The notes beneath the pieces were generated by a model. The model saw nothing but the letters and a program-made list of their open reading frames with translations. It did no database searches and had not been told where the DNA came from. The position numbers were made by a program, and so were the translations under genes. This document shows, piece by piece, positions 1-7,889 of a stretch of 64,000 nt of DNA (position 1 is the first letter of the stretch; every line of letters begins with the position of its first letter). This stretch comes from JAEUPI01 sp963814435. Its GTDB lineage: Bacteria; Pseudomonadota; Gammaproteobacteria; Burkholderiales; Burkholderiaceae_C. Where the stretch lies: the NCBI GenBank assembly GCA_963814435.1, contig CAWFCV010000012.1:115995-179994 (forward strand). Direction: 5' to 3'.

Positions 1-258
1 CCGGTATGGGGCGGCATGCGCGACGGCATGGTGCGGCTGTCGGCGCTGAACTCCAAGCTGCCCGCCGCGCAGGTGGCGGCGGTCGATGTGGCGCGCCAGG
101 CGCTGTTGTCGGGCAAGGCCACGGTGTTTGCGGCGCCGTTGATCGACAACACCGGCAAGACGCGCCTGGCGATCGGGACGCTCGGCGACGAGCAGATCGC
201 GACGATGGACTGGTTCGTGCAGGGCGTCGTCGGCAGCGTGCCCGCGCCGGCGAAGTAG
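1..258 (+). CDS. BMP-family (nucleoside-type) ABC transporter substrate-binding protein, C-terminal fragment
   Basis: The open frame runs in from the left edge and ends at a TAG at 256-258, so only the last 85 codons are visible. The fragment reads VWGGMRDGMVRL, then PLIDNTGKTRLAIG and a terminal helix around MDWFVQGV. This is the usual C-terminal layout of BMP/PnrA-like periplasmic binding proteins (WGGMKDGMV, then a DN-x-GK beta-hairpin, then MxWFVxGV). In this family the protein captures nucleosides or related ligands for an ABC importer. Signal peptide, lipobox and partner permease genes are outside the window, so the ligand cannot be judged. Family call fairly sure; substrate unknown. 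Confidence 0.75.
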   Translation, partial: PVWGGMRDGMVRLSALNSKLPAAQVAAVDVARQALLSGKATVFAAPLIDNTGKTRLAIGTLGDEQIATMDWFVQGVVGSVPAPAK

Positions 259-265
259 CGCTGGC

Positions 266-850
266 CTACCAGTCCGCCGGCGGCACGAACGCGGGATTCA
301 GCCGCGTGAAGAGGCGGTGGTCGCGCCACTGACCACCGTTGAAGAGGTAGTCGCGGGCCAGCCCCTCATCGTGAAAACCCAGTCGCCCGATCAGCGCGAT
401 GCTGCGCTGGTTCTCTGGCCGCACGGCGGCCTGGATGCGGTGCAGGTTGGCGTCGGGCGCGAACGCCGCGGCGATCATCGCGGCCAGCGCCTCGTGCATC
501 AGGCCGCGGCGCTGGTGCATCGCATCGATCGCATAGCCGAGGTTGCCGCTGTGGAACGAGCCGCGCACGATGTTCGACAGGCTCACGCGGCCGATCACGA
601 GCGTCGGCTCATCGAGCAGCGTGAGCCAGTGCGCCCAATCGCGGCCGGCGTCGAATTGCTCGCTCTGCTCGGTCAGCTGCGTGGCATGGAACGCAGCCTG
701 GCCGTGTTCGACCGGCAGCGGCGGGTCCCACGGCGCGAAGTGGCCACGGCTTCGATTGAAGTAGTCGGCCACCGCATCGGCCAGCGACGGCTCGCTCGCC
801 ACGAGTCGCAGCCGCGCCGTCTCGATCGCGCGGGGCGTGCGGTAGGCCAT
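266..850 (-). CDS. GNAT N-acetyltransferase, RimJ/RimL type
   Basis: 194 residues from an ATG at 850 (MAYRTPRAIETARLRL). The opening 'ETARLRL' strand, the central GNLGYAID and the motif-A-like HQRRGLMHEALAAMI followed by NQRSIALIGRLGF are the acetyl-CoA binding and C-terminal signatures of RimJ/RimL-like GNATs. These enzymes acetylate N-termini of ribosomal proteins or small amines; the substrate here cannot be told. I prefer the start at 850 over an upstream in-frame one at 907 because homologues begin just before the RLRL strand and the longer version would run into the next gene. It lies 7 bases downstream of the dioxygenase gene on the same strand and is probably co-transcribed. Confidence 0.8.
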   Translation of the reverse strand: MAYRTPRAIETARLRLVASEPSLADAVADYFNRSRGHFAPWDPPLPVEHGQAAFHATQLTEQSEQFDAGRDWAHWLTLLDEPTLVIGRVSLSNIVRGSFHSGNLGYAIDAMHQRRGLMHEALAAMIAAAFAPDANLHRIQAAVRPENQRSIALIGRLGFHDEGLARDYLFNGGQWRDHRLFTRLNPAFVPPADW

Positions 851-857
851 CAGCGCT

Positions 858-1709
858 TCACTGCCGCAGCGCCGGGCCCAGCGCAGTGGCCTGGGCGCCG
901 AAGGCATAGGCGTCCATGCCCAGGCAGCCGTAAGTCAGGCTGTCGTGCACCCGCAGCACGGGCCCTTCATGCCCGGCGCCGGCGGCCACGTACCAGGGCA
1001 GCAGGTGCTCGTCGGTGGGGTGCATCAGCGCCGCGTGCGGTGCCTGGGCGCGGTAGTCGAGCAGCGCGGCCCAGTCGGCCCCGGCGCTGCGTGCCTCGAA
1101 CCACCGGCGAAACGCCGCGCTCTCGGCGACCTCTGGCGCATCGACTGCCGGGCGAGTACCGCCGAACACCATGCGCAGGTTGTGCGTCATGCTGCCGCTG
1201 CCCAGGACCAGCACGCCTTCGTCGCGCAACGGGGCCAGCGCCTGGCCGAGCGCGAACAGGCGCGCCGGCGACCAGTCGGGCGGGAAGGCCAGCGGCAGCA
1301 CCGGAACGTCGGCATCGGGGTAGCTGAAGCGCAGCGGAATCCAGATGCCGTGGTCGAGACCACCTTCGTCGACCACGTGCACCGGCAGACCGGCGTCGCG
1401 CACCAGCTGCGCCACGCGCGGTGCCAGCGTGTCGGCACCTGGCGCGTCGTAACGCAGCGCGTACAGCGGTTGTGGGAAGCCGCCGAAGTCGTGCACCGTC
1501 TCGTGGTGCGGCGCGGCCAGCAGCGCCGGCTCGCGCGTCAGCGAATGCGCCGAGATCGCGAGGATCGCGCGTGGGCGGCCATAGGTGGTGTCCAGCGCCG
1601 GCCCGAGGCGCTGCAGGAAGGCGCCCGCCGCGCCGGGCTCGAGCGCGATCATCGGTGAGCCGTGCGAGACGAACAGACTGGGCAGCGGGGCGGTGTTCAT
1701 GGCGTCCAT
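858..1709 (-). CDS. ygiD: 4,5-DOPA-extradiol-dioxygenase-like protein (LigB/YgiD family)
   Basis: 283 residues from ATG 1709, or 280 from ATG 1700 (MNTAPLPSLFVSHGSPM); neither has a strong Shine-Dalgarno sequence. Landmarks are FVSHGSPM near the N-terminus, ILAISAHSL, LDHGIWIPLRF, VLGSGSMTHNLRMV and a histidine-rich end (ALMHPTDEHLLPWY). These match the DODA/YgiD branch of class III extradiol dioxygenases, whose histidines hold a divalent metal (zinc in YgiD). Known members open the ring of catechols such as L-DOPA, but for most bacterial copies the true substrate is unknown. The gene stands in a likely two-gene unit with the GNAT gene at 266-850. Confidence 0.85.
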   Translation of the reverse strand: MDAMNTAPLPSLFVSHGSPMIALEPGAAGAFLQRLGPALDTTYGRPRAILAISAHSLTREPALLAAPHHETVHDFGGFPQPLYALRYDAPGADTLAPRVAQLVRDAGLPVHVVDEGGLDHGIWIPLRFSYPDADVPVLPLAFPPDWSPARLFALGQALAPLRDEGVLVLGSGSMTHNLRMVFGGTRPAVDAPEVAESAAFRRWFEARSAGADWAALLDYRAQAPHAALMHPTDEHLLPWYVAAGAGHEGPVLRVHDSLTYGCLGMDAYAFGAQATALGPALRQ

Positions 1710-1825
1710 TACAGCATCGCGGGCAGATCGAGGGCTTCGAATCGCTTGTACGCAGCGTTCAAGGCCGGGTCGTTGAATGGGCGTCCGCGGCAGCGGGGTT
1801 CTCCATCTCGTGTACCGTGCCGGCC

Positions 1826-4372
1826 ATGACGCCCCACCTGCCGTTGCCTGTCGACGTTCCGAGCATGGCCTGGCGCCAGCTGCGGCGCGACTTTCGTGCC
1901 GGCGAGCTGCGCCTGCTGGTGGTCGCGGTGATGCTGGCGGTGGCGGCGCTGACCGCGGTGGGCTTCTTCGCCGACCGGCTGAACACCGCGTTGGCCCGCG
2001 ACGCCCGGGCGCTGCTGGGCGGCGATGCCGTGGTGGCCAGCGACCAGCCGGCGCCACCGACCTTCGGTGCGCGTGCCCGCGAGCTCGGCCTCGTGGTGGC
2101 GAGCAGCACCAGCTTTCCGAGCATGGCGCGCGCACCCGAATCGCGCGGCGGCGCCGCGCGGCTGGTGGCGGTGAAGTCGGTCAGCGATGCCTATCCGCTG
2201 CGCGGCCTGATGCGCTTGCGCGGCGTGGATGGCCGCGTGGCCGACGTGGCCGCCGCCCCGCCACCGGGGCGGCTGTGGGCCGACGCTGCGCTGCTCGAGG
2301 CGCTGGGCTTGCGGCTGGGTGACACGTTGCTGCTGGGCGATGCGTCGCTCACCATCGATCGGATCATCGTGCTCGAGCCCGACCGCGGCGCCGGCTTCAT
2401 GAGCTTTGCGCCGCGCGTGATGCTCAATGAACGCGACCTCGCCGCCACCGGGCTGGTGCAGCCCGCCAGCCGGGTGACCTACCGCCTGGCGGTGGCCGCA
2501 CCCGACGGCGCCGGCGATGCGGTGGTGCGCGAGTTCGTGCGCTGGGTCGAGGAGCGTATTCGCACCGACCAGTTGCGCGGCCTGCGCGTCGAATCGCTCG
2601 AGGCCGGACGGCCCGAGATGCGCCAGACGCTCGACCGCGCCGAGAAGTTTCTCAAGCTCGTGGCGCTGCTCGCCGCGCTGCTGGCGGCGGTGGCCGTCGC
2701 CATCGCGGCGCGCGATTTCGCGCAACGCCACCTCGACGACTGCGCGATGCTGCGCGTGCTCGGCGCGCCGCAGCGCGCGATCGGCTGGACCTACGTGCTG
2801 GAGTTCGGTGGCGTCGGGCTGCTGGCCAGCGTGCTGGGCGTGCTGTTCGGGCTGGCGGTGCACTTCGCGTTCGTGTGGTTCCTCGGCAGCCTGCTCAGCG
2901 TGAGCCTGCCGCCGCCGGGCTGGGCGCCGGCGCTGTTCGGCCTGGGCGTGGGCATGACGCTGCTGGCCTCGTTCGGGCTGCCGCCGGTGCTGCAGCTCGC
3001 GCAGGTGCCGCCGTTGCGCGTGATCCGCCGCGAGCTGGGCGGGCTGAGGGCGGCGTCGGTGGCGGTCGTGGCAGCAGGCTCGGCGGGGTTCGTGGCGCTG
3101 CTGCTCGCGGCATCGTCGGACCTGAAGCTCGGCGGTCTGGCCGTCGGCGGTTTTGCCGGGGCGGTGGTGGTGTTTGCCGGCCTGTCATACGTCGCGGTGC
3201 GGCTGCTGAAAGCCGCCGTGCCCGAGTCGCGGGCGCCGCGCTGGCTGGTGCTGGCCACGCGCCAGGTGGCCGCGCGGCCGGGTTTCGCGGTGCTGCAGGT
3301 GTCGGCGCTGGGCGTGGGCCTGCTCGCGCTGTCGCTGCTGGTGCTGTTGCGCACCGACCTGATCGCCGGCTGGCGCGCCGCGACGCCGGCCGATGCACCC
3401 GACCGCTTCGTCATCAACCTGCAGCCCGACCAGGCCCAGGCGTTTCGTGCGCGCCTGAGCGAGGCCGGCGTCACGCGCTACGACTGGTACCCGATGATCC
3501 GCGGACGCCTGGTCGGCATCAACGGCCACGCCGTGTCGGCCGACGCCTTTACCGACGAGCGTGCCCGGCGCCTGGTGGAGCGCGAGTTCAACCTCAGCCA
3601 TCAGGCCGCGCCGCCCAACCACAACGTGGTGGTCGCCGGGCAGTGGCAGGCCGACGAGCCCGATGCGTTCAGTGTCGAGGAGGGCTTGATGCAGACGCTG
3701 AAGCTGAAGCTCGGCGATCGCATCGCGTTCGACATGGGCGGCCAGGTGCGCGAGGGGCGCATCACCAGCGTGCGGCGGGTCGACTGGGGCTCGATGCGGG
3801 TGAACTTCTTCGTCATGTTCCCGCTCGCGCAGGTCGAAGGCCTGCCGGTCAGCTACATCAGCGCGTTTCGGGCGCCGCAGCGCGCGGGCTTCGACAATGG
3901 ATTGAGCCGCGACTTCCCGAACATCACCAACATCGACGTCTCGGCGTCGATCGCGCAGGTGCAGCGGGTGCTCGACCAGGTGATTCGCGCGGTGGAGTTC
4001 CTGTTTGGCTTCACGCTGGCCACCGGACTGGTGGTGCTGTTCGCGGCGGTGAGCGCGACGCGCGAGGCGCGGGCGCGCGAGTATGCCGTGATGCGTGCGC
4101 TCGGCGCCGGCTCCACGCTGCTGGCGCGCGTGCAGCGCGCCGAGCTGCTCGGCGTGGGCGCGTTGGCCGGGCTGCTGGCCTCGGTGGCTGCGATGGTGGT
4201 CGGCTCGCTGCTCGCGCGCTACGTGTTCGAGTTCACCTGGAACGTGTCGCCCTGGGTGCCGCTGCTGGGCACGCTGGCCGGCGCGCTGCTCGCGCTGGCG
4301 GCCGGCTGGTTCGGCCTGCGCGAGGTGCTGCGCCGGCCGGTGGTGGACACGCTGCGGCGCGCGGCAGATTAG
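1826..4372 (+). CDS. FtsX-like ABC transporter permease, large YbbP type
   Basis: 848 residues from ATG 1826 (MTPHLPLPVDVPSM). An N-terminal membrane segment (LLVVAVMLAVAALTAVGFF) is followed by a periplasmic domain, three or four membrane helices at about 275-400, more helices in the middle, a second periplasmic stretch and a final FtsX module whose EYAVMRALGAGS matches the permease cytoplasmic motif (the first copy is DCAMLRVLGAPQ). This duplicated architecture is that of YbbP-like permeases, which pair with an ATPase of the LolD/YbbA type and are thought to act on lipids or lipoproteins, or in release of lysophospholipase-type enzymes. No ATPase gene is next to it. It converges with the CheY-like gene. 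Confidence 0.85.
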   Translation: MTPHLPLPVDVPSMAWRQLRRDFRAGELRLLVVAVMLAVAALTAVGFFADRLNTALARDARALLGGDAVVASDQPAPPTFGARARELGLVVASSTSFPSMARAPESRGGAARLVAVKSVSDAYPLRGLMRLRGVDGRVADVAAAPPPGRLWADAALLEALGLRLGDTLLLGDASLTIDRIIVLEPDRGAGFMSFAPRVMLNERDLAATGLVQPASRVTYRLAVAAPDGAGDAVVREFVRWVEERIRTDQLRGLRVESLEAGRPEMRQTLDRAEKFLKLVALLAALLAAVAVAIAARDFAQRHLDDCAMLRVLGAPQRAIGWTYVLEFGGVGLLASVLGVLFGLAVHFAFVWFLGSLLSVSLPPPGWAPALFGLGVGMTLLASFGLPPVLQLAQVPPLRVIRRELGGLRAASVAVVAAGSAGFVALLLAASSDLKLGGLAVGGFAGAVVVFAGLSYVAVRLLKAAVPESRAPRWLVLATRQVAARPGFAVLQVSALGVGLLALSLLVLLRTDLIAGWRAATPADAPDRFVINLQPDQAQAFRARLSEAGVTRYDWYPMIRGRLVGINGHAVSADAFTDERARRLVEREFNLSHQAAPPNHNVVVAGQWQADEPDAFSVEEGLMQTLKLKLGDRIAFDMGGQVREGRITSVRRVDWGSMRVNFFVMFPLAQVEGLPVSYISAFRAPQRAGFDNGLSRDFPNITNIDVSASIAQVQRVLDQVIRAVEFLFGFTLATGLVVLFAAVSATREARAREYAVMRALGAGSTLLARVQRAELLGVGALAGLLASVAAMVVGSLLARYVFEFTWNVSPWVPLLGTLAGALLALAAGWFGLREVLRRPVVDTLRRAAD

Positions 4373-4397
4373 GCCGCCCGCCACTTGCGCCGCGCGG

Positions 4398-4760
4398 TCA
4401 GCCGATCACCTTGGTGATCACTTCGATCAGCCTGACCGGGTCGAACGGTTTCACGAGCCAGCCGTTCGCGCCCGCCGCACGACCCTGCTGCTTCATCTCG
4501 TCGCCGGACTCGGCGGTCAGAAACAGGATCGGTGTGCTCTTGTAGCGTGGCTCCTCACGCAGCCTGCGGGTCAGCCCGATGCCGTCCAGCCGCGGCATGT
4601 ACTGGTCCGTCAACACCAGTTGAAAATCGCCGCCCTGGGCCTTGTCGAAGGCGTCCTGGCCATCCACGGCTTCGACAACCGTGAAACCGGCGGTCCTCAG
4701 CGTGAAGCCGACGAGCTGGCGCATCGAGGCCGAATCGTCGACGGCAAGAATTGAATGCAT
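4398..4760 (-). CDS. single-domain response regulator, CheY-like
   Basis: 120 residues, a lone receiver domain. The acidic pair D8-D9, phospho-acceptor D52 (TDQYMPRLDG), T82 and K104 (VKPFDP) are all present, so it should be phosphorylatable. Stand-alone receivers of this kind, with the opening ILAVDDSASMRQL, are usually chemotaxis-type CheY proteins or Pil-Chp/diguanylate-type relay proteins. There are no che genes in the window, so the partner kinase is unknown. The adjacent divergent gene encodes a REC-kinase hybrid, a possible but unproven partner. The intergenic 150 bp is shared with that gene. Confidence 0.85.
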   Translation of the reverse strand: MHSILAVDDSASMRQLVGFTLRTAGFTVVEAVDGQDAFDKAQGGDFQLVLTDQYMPRLDGIGLTRRLREEPRYKSTPILFLTAESGDEMKQQGRAAGANGWLVKPFDPVRLIEVITKVIG

Positions 4761-4913
4761 CCTCGAGCTCCAAGAAAATGACCGGCTGGCTCGGCAATTG
4801 TTCGCGCGACCGGCGCCCGCCGGTGCGCCGATGTGGCGGTGAAGAACGGCCATTTTTCGTGTCACGGGCCCGCGCAGGGTGATGGTGGCGGGCAGCTTTG
4901 CCATACTGCGGGA

Positions 4914-6080
4914 ATGAACACGCCCAGCGAAGGCAGGAAGGCAGCGGCGGCCGCCGTGCTGCGCGTGCTGCACGTCGAGGACGCCGAGGTCGACCACCAG
5001 CTCGCCTGCGCCCACCTGCAGCGCGCCGGCTATGTGGTGCACGCGCGCCGCGTCGAGTCGGAGGCCGAGCTGCGCCACGCGCTCGAGCATGCCGAGTGGG
5101 ACGTGGTGCTGTCGGACTACAACGTGCCCGGCTTCGGCGGGCTGCAGGCACTGGAGCTGCTCAAGCGCAGCGGTTCGATGCTGCCGTTCATTCTGCTGTC
5201 GGGCGAGATCGGCGAGGACACGGCGGTGGCCGCGATGCGCGACGGCGCGTCGGACTACCTGCTGAAAAACAACCTCGCGCGCCTGGCCCCGGCCGTGAAG
5301 AACGCCATCGCGGCCAGCCGCGACCGGCTGGCGCGCCAGCGCGCGGACACCGAACTGGCGGCCTCGCGCCAGCGCCTGGCCGAGCTGGCGCAGCATCTGC
5401 AAACCAGCATCGAGATGGAGCGCGCGGCGATCGCGCGCGAGATCCACGACGATGTGGGTGGTTCGCTCACCGCCCTGAAATACGATCTGGCCTGGATTGC
5501 GCGCCACGCCGCGATGCCCGAGGTCCAGCACCGCGTGGCCACGGCGCTGGAGACGCTGGACCACGCCATCGGCTCGAGCCAGCGCATCATGCACAACCTG
5601 CGCCCTGCGATCCTGGAGCAGGGCTTGGTGCCAGCGCTGCAGTGGATGGCGAACCGGTTCGAGCGGCGCAACGTGGTGAGCTGCCAGTTCCGCACCAGCC
5701 ACGAATCGATTCAGTTGCCCACCGGCGTGCCGCTGGTGGCCTACCGGTTCGCGCAGGAGGCCTTGACCAACATCAGCAAGCACGCGCAGGCCACGCGCGT
5801 GGTGGTGGACCTTTCATTGTCCGGCGGCGTGCTCTCGCTGGAGGTCAGCGACAACGGTCGCGGCCTCGAGCCGTCGGACCTGACGAAGGCGCGCAGCTTC
5901 GGCCTGCGCGGCCTGCACCAGCGCGCCAGCACCGTGGGCGGCTGGGTCGACGTCTCCAGCAGCCACTCCGGCACCACCTTGCTGCTGTCGGTGCCGATGC
6001 GCGAAGCGCAGGCGCACGCCCAGGTGCCGCCGCCCAGTGTCGACCGCGAACACGATCCGTCGGGGTGGGGGGAGTTATGA
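4914..6080 (+). CDS. hybrid receiver / NarL-family histidine kinase
   Basis: 388 residues. An N-terminal receiver domain (about 15-130) has acidic residues in VLHVEDAEVD and acceptor D68 (VLSDYNVPGFGG). A coiled-coil linker (about 140-165) leads into a HisKA_3 dimerisation helix with the phospho-histidine at H178 (AREIHDDVGGSL) and an HATPase_c domain (EALTNISKHAQA, SDNGRG, FGLRGLHQRA). HisKA_3 kinases work with LuxR/NarL-type regulators, and exactly such a regulator lies 133 bp downstream on the same strand. No membrane segment or sensor domain is visible, so input probably comes by phosphorylation of the receiver. Start is ATG 4914. Confidence 0.88.
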   Translation: MNTPSEGRKAAAAAVLRVLHVEDAEVDHQLACAHLQRAGYVVHARRVESEAELRHALEHAEWDVVLSDYNVPGFGGLQALELLKRSGSMLPFILLSGEIGEDTAVAAMRDGASDYLLKNNLARLAPAVKNAIAASRDRLARQRADTELAASRQRLAELAQHLQTSIEMERAAIAREIHDDVGGSLTALKYDLAWIARHAAMPEVQHRVATALETLDHAIGSSQRIMHNLRPAILEQGLVPALQWMANRFERRNVVSCQFRTSHESIQLPTGVPLVAYRFAQEALTNISKHAQATRVVVDLSLSGGVLSLEVSDNGRGLEPSDLTKARSFGLRGLHQRASTVGGWVDVSSSHSGTTLLLSVPMREAQAHAQVPPPSVDREHDPSGWGEL

Positions 6081-6082
6081 CG

Positions 6083-6195
6083 CACCCCCCCGTAGCGCCT
6101 TCGGCGCCTCCCCCCGTGGACCCGCAGGGGCCACTGCGTGGCCCCGGGGGCGCCGCCAGCGGCCCGGCGAAGCCGGTGCCGCGGCGGTCGCTTGG
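6083..6195. repeat. GC-rich palindromic intergenic repeat, copy 1
   Basis: Between the kinase and its regulator lies a C/G-run-rich stretch containing AGCGCCTTCGGCGCC, CCCGCAGGGGCC and GTGGCCCCGGGGGCGCC. The palindromic AGCGCCTTCGGCGCC core recurs, inverted, in the spacer after fliA (52,312-52,362). Related C-run/G-run spacers sit at 11.9, 35.6, 49.0 and 50.6 kb. No open frame of its own. It may fold into a hairpin in the mRNA between two co-transcribed genes. Confidence 0.6.
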
Positions 6196-6213
6196 CTGCG
6201 TCGGAGGCGCGCG

Positions 6214-6849
6214 ATGATTCGCGTCATTCTGTGCGACGACCATGCGCTGATCCGTCGCGGCATCCGCGACACGCTGTCCGATGCGGTGGACATCCAGGTG
6301 GTCGGCGAGGCCGGTGACTACGGCGAGTTGCGTGCGCTGATGCGCGGCACCGACGGCGACGTGCTGCTGCTGGACATCCAGCTGCCCGGCCGCAGCGGCC
6401 TGGACGTGCTGCATGCGCTGAAGGACGAAGGCAACCCGATCAAGGTGCTGGTGGTCAGCATGTACCCGGAAGACCAGTACGCGTTGCGCGCGTTGCGTGC
6501 CGGCGCCTACGGCTACGTGAACAAGGGGGGCGACCCGCAACAACTGGTGCAGGCCGTGCGCACCGTCGCTCAGGGCCGCAAGTACGTGACACCCGACATC
6601 GCGCAGATGCTGGTCGAAAGCCTCACCGCCCCGGTGACCGAGAACCCGCACGAGCGACTGTCGGACCGCGAGTTGCAGACGCTGACGATGATCGCCTCGG
6701 GCAAGCGCCTGTCCGACATCGCGGAAGAGCTGAGCCTGTCGCCGAAGACCGTGTCGGTGTACCGCGCGCGGGTGCTCGAGAAGCTCGGCCTGGCGAACAA
6801 CTCGGAGCTCACGGTCTACGCGATCCGCAATGGGCTGGTTGGAGGCTGA
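6214..6849 (+). CDS. two-component response regulator, NarL/LuxR family
   Basis: 211 residues. The receiver (1-120) has D8-D9, acceptor D54 (LLLDIQLPGRSG), VVSMY and a lysine in YVNKGG. A LuxR-type helix-turn-helix follows at about 148-205 (ERLSDRELQTLTMIASG, KTVSVYRARVLEKLG). It is the natural output partner of the HisKA_3 kinase immediately upstream. Target genes are not evident. Start ATG 6214 follows the repeat. Confidence 0.9.
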   Translation: MIRVILCDDHALIRRGIRDTLSDAVDIQVVGEAGDYGELRALMRGTDGDVLLLDIQLPGRSGLDVLHALKDEGNPIKVLVVSMYPEDQYALRALRAGAYGYVNKGGDPQQLVQAVRTVAQGRKYVTPDIAQMLVESLTAPVTENPHERLSDRELQTLTMIASGKRLSDIAEELSLSPKTVSVYRARVLEKLGLANNSELTVYAIRNGLVGG

Positions 6850-7095
6850 GTTCGGCCGCGGCGGCCTGCTCGAGCAGCGTGTCCTCGAAGGTCGGGTGCG
6901 GCGCCAGACCTTGTGTTGATCTGCGGGCGCCGGGCCGGCCACTCGGCGGCTGCAGCCCGGCACTGCCGCCGGCGGTGAAACTGCGCGGGCCTCGCCAAAC
7001 CCAGATGTAAGCGTTGCGGTGCCCGGGGTTTTGTCACTCAGGTGAGTCCGCCAACCGCCGAAGACCCTTCAGACTTGCCGCGTCCAGACGAAGGA

Positions 7096-7815
7096 TTAGG
7101 CGAACGACTGCCGCGCCGCGTCTGGCGTGGCGGCGACTATCGAGATCCTGTCCGGAGTCTCCGAATCGTGAACTTGTTGTGCGACCTTGGGAAGCGGGGG
7201 CCTGAACTCCTCAAACGCCGTGCGGTGCTGCGCCTGCCATTCGGCGCGGCTGATGGTGTACTCCTCCAACGCCACCGGAGGGCCCTTTTCGGTGTCCCTC
7301 ACCACCATGCGTCCGGGCGTCATGCCGACGGCCGTCATCAGCGCTTTCGAGCCCCGGTTCTCGGGGTAGGTCGCGCCGACCAGGACACCGAGCTCGGGGG
7401 CCATGCTGAACGCCGCGGACACGCACAGCCGGCCGAGCTCGAGGCCGTAGCGGCCATGCCAGAACTTGTCATGCATCCAGATGCCCATCTCGACGCACTC
7501 CGGTCCGAGCGAGCTCGGTATGAACCGGAATACGCCGAGGAACTCGCCGCTGTGTCGGACCGACGCGGTCATCGCACAGTAGCGGCCGCTGCGGCTGCGG
7601 TTCACGATATTGTGCAGCCGCTGCAAGACCTCGTCCTCGGTGTCGGGCTGTGGCCACAACAGGTGACGATTGAACGACGGGTTCCTGGTGGCGACGTACA
7701 GCGGCCAGGCATCGCACAAGGATGCCGGGCGCAGCGCGATGCGCTTGCTGTAGATCTGCTCGAGTCTAGAGCCGAGTTCGAGAAAGTCGACATCGGACGG
7801 CGGAAGTTCGGTCAT
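7096..7815 (-). CDS. GNAT N-acetyltransferase, RimJ/RimL type
   Basis: 239 residues from ATG 7815. After a 25-residue leader comes the IALRPASLCDAWPLY strand-helix, then CVEMGIWMHDKFWHGRYGLELG, which holds a degenerate acetyl-CoA loop, and ATYPENRGSKALMTAVGM, the typical GNAT C-terminal 'N-x-x-S-xx-L/M-xx-x-GM' feature. The family acetylates amines. It shows no sequence tie to its neighbours, and the bases from 6,850 to 7,095 between the regulator and this gene show no convincing gene. Substrate unknown. Confidence 0.75.
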   Translation of the reverse strand: MTELPPSDVDFLELGSRLEQIYSKRIALRPASLCDAWPLYVATRNPSFNRHLLWPQPDTEDEVLQRLHNIVNRSRSGRYCAMTASVRHSGEFLGVFRFIPSSLGPECVEMGIWMHDKFWHGRYGLELGRLCVSAAFSMAPELGVLVGATYPENRGSKALMTAVGMTPGRMVVRDTEKGPPVALEEYTISRAEWQAQHRTAFEEFRPPLPKVAQQVHDSETPDRISIVAATPDAARQSFA

Positions 7816-7889
7816 GGCGACGCCTGCTTGTAGTTCCCCCTACCGGCCTTCGGCGCTCGATCCCGGCGCAATCGAGGGAGTGCGTCGTC

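Noticed and set aside
1710..1800. Minus-strand peptide FNDPALNAAYKRFEALDLPAML that looks like a protein C-terminus just upstream of the dioxygenase gene
   Set aside because: No start codon or longer homologous frame upstream; the rest overlaps the permease gene. At most a remnant of a lost gene.
1421..4545. Very long open frames on both strands and in several frames overlapping the permease and other genes
   Set aside because: They are Arg/Ala/Pro-rich shadow frames expected in high-GC DNA and show no family motifs.
6850..6925. Minus-strand stretch GLAPHPTFEDTLLEQAAAAE resembling a dehydrogenase C-terminus
   Set aside because: Under 30 residues, no upstream frame, and overlaps the end of the response regulator; too little to call a gene remnant.
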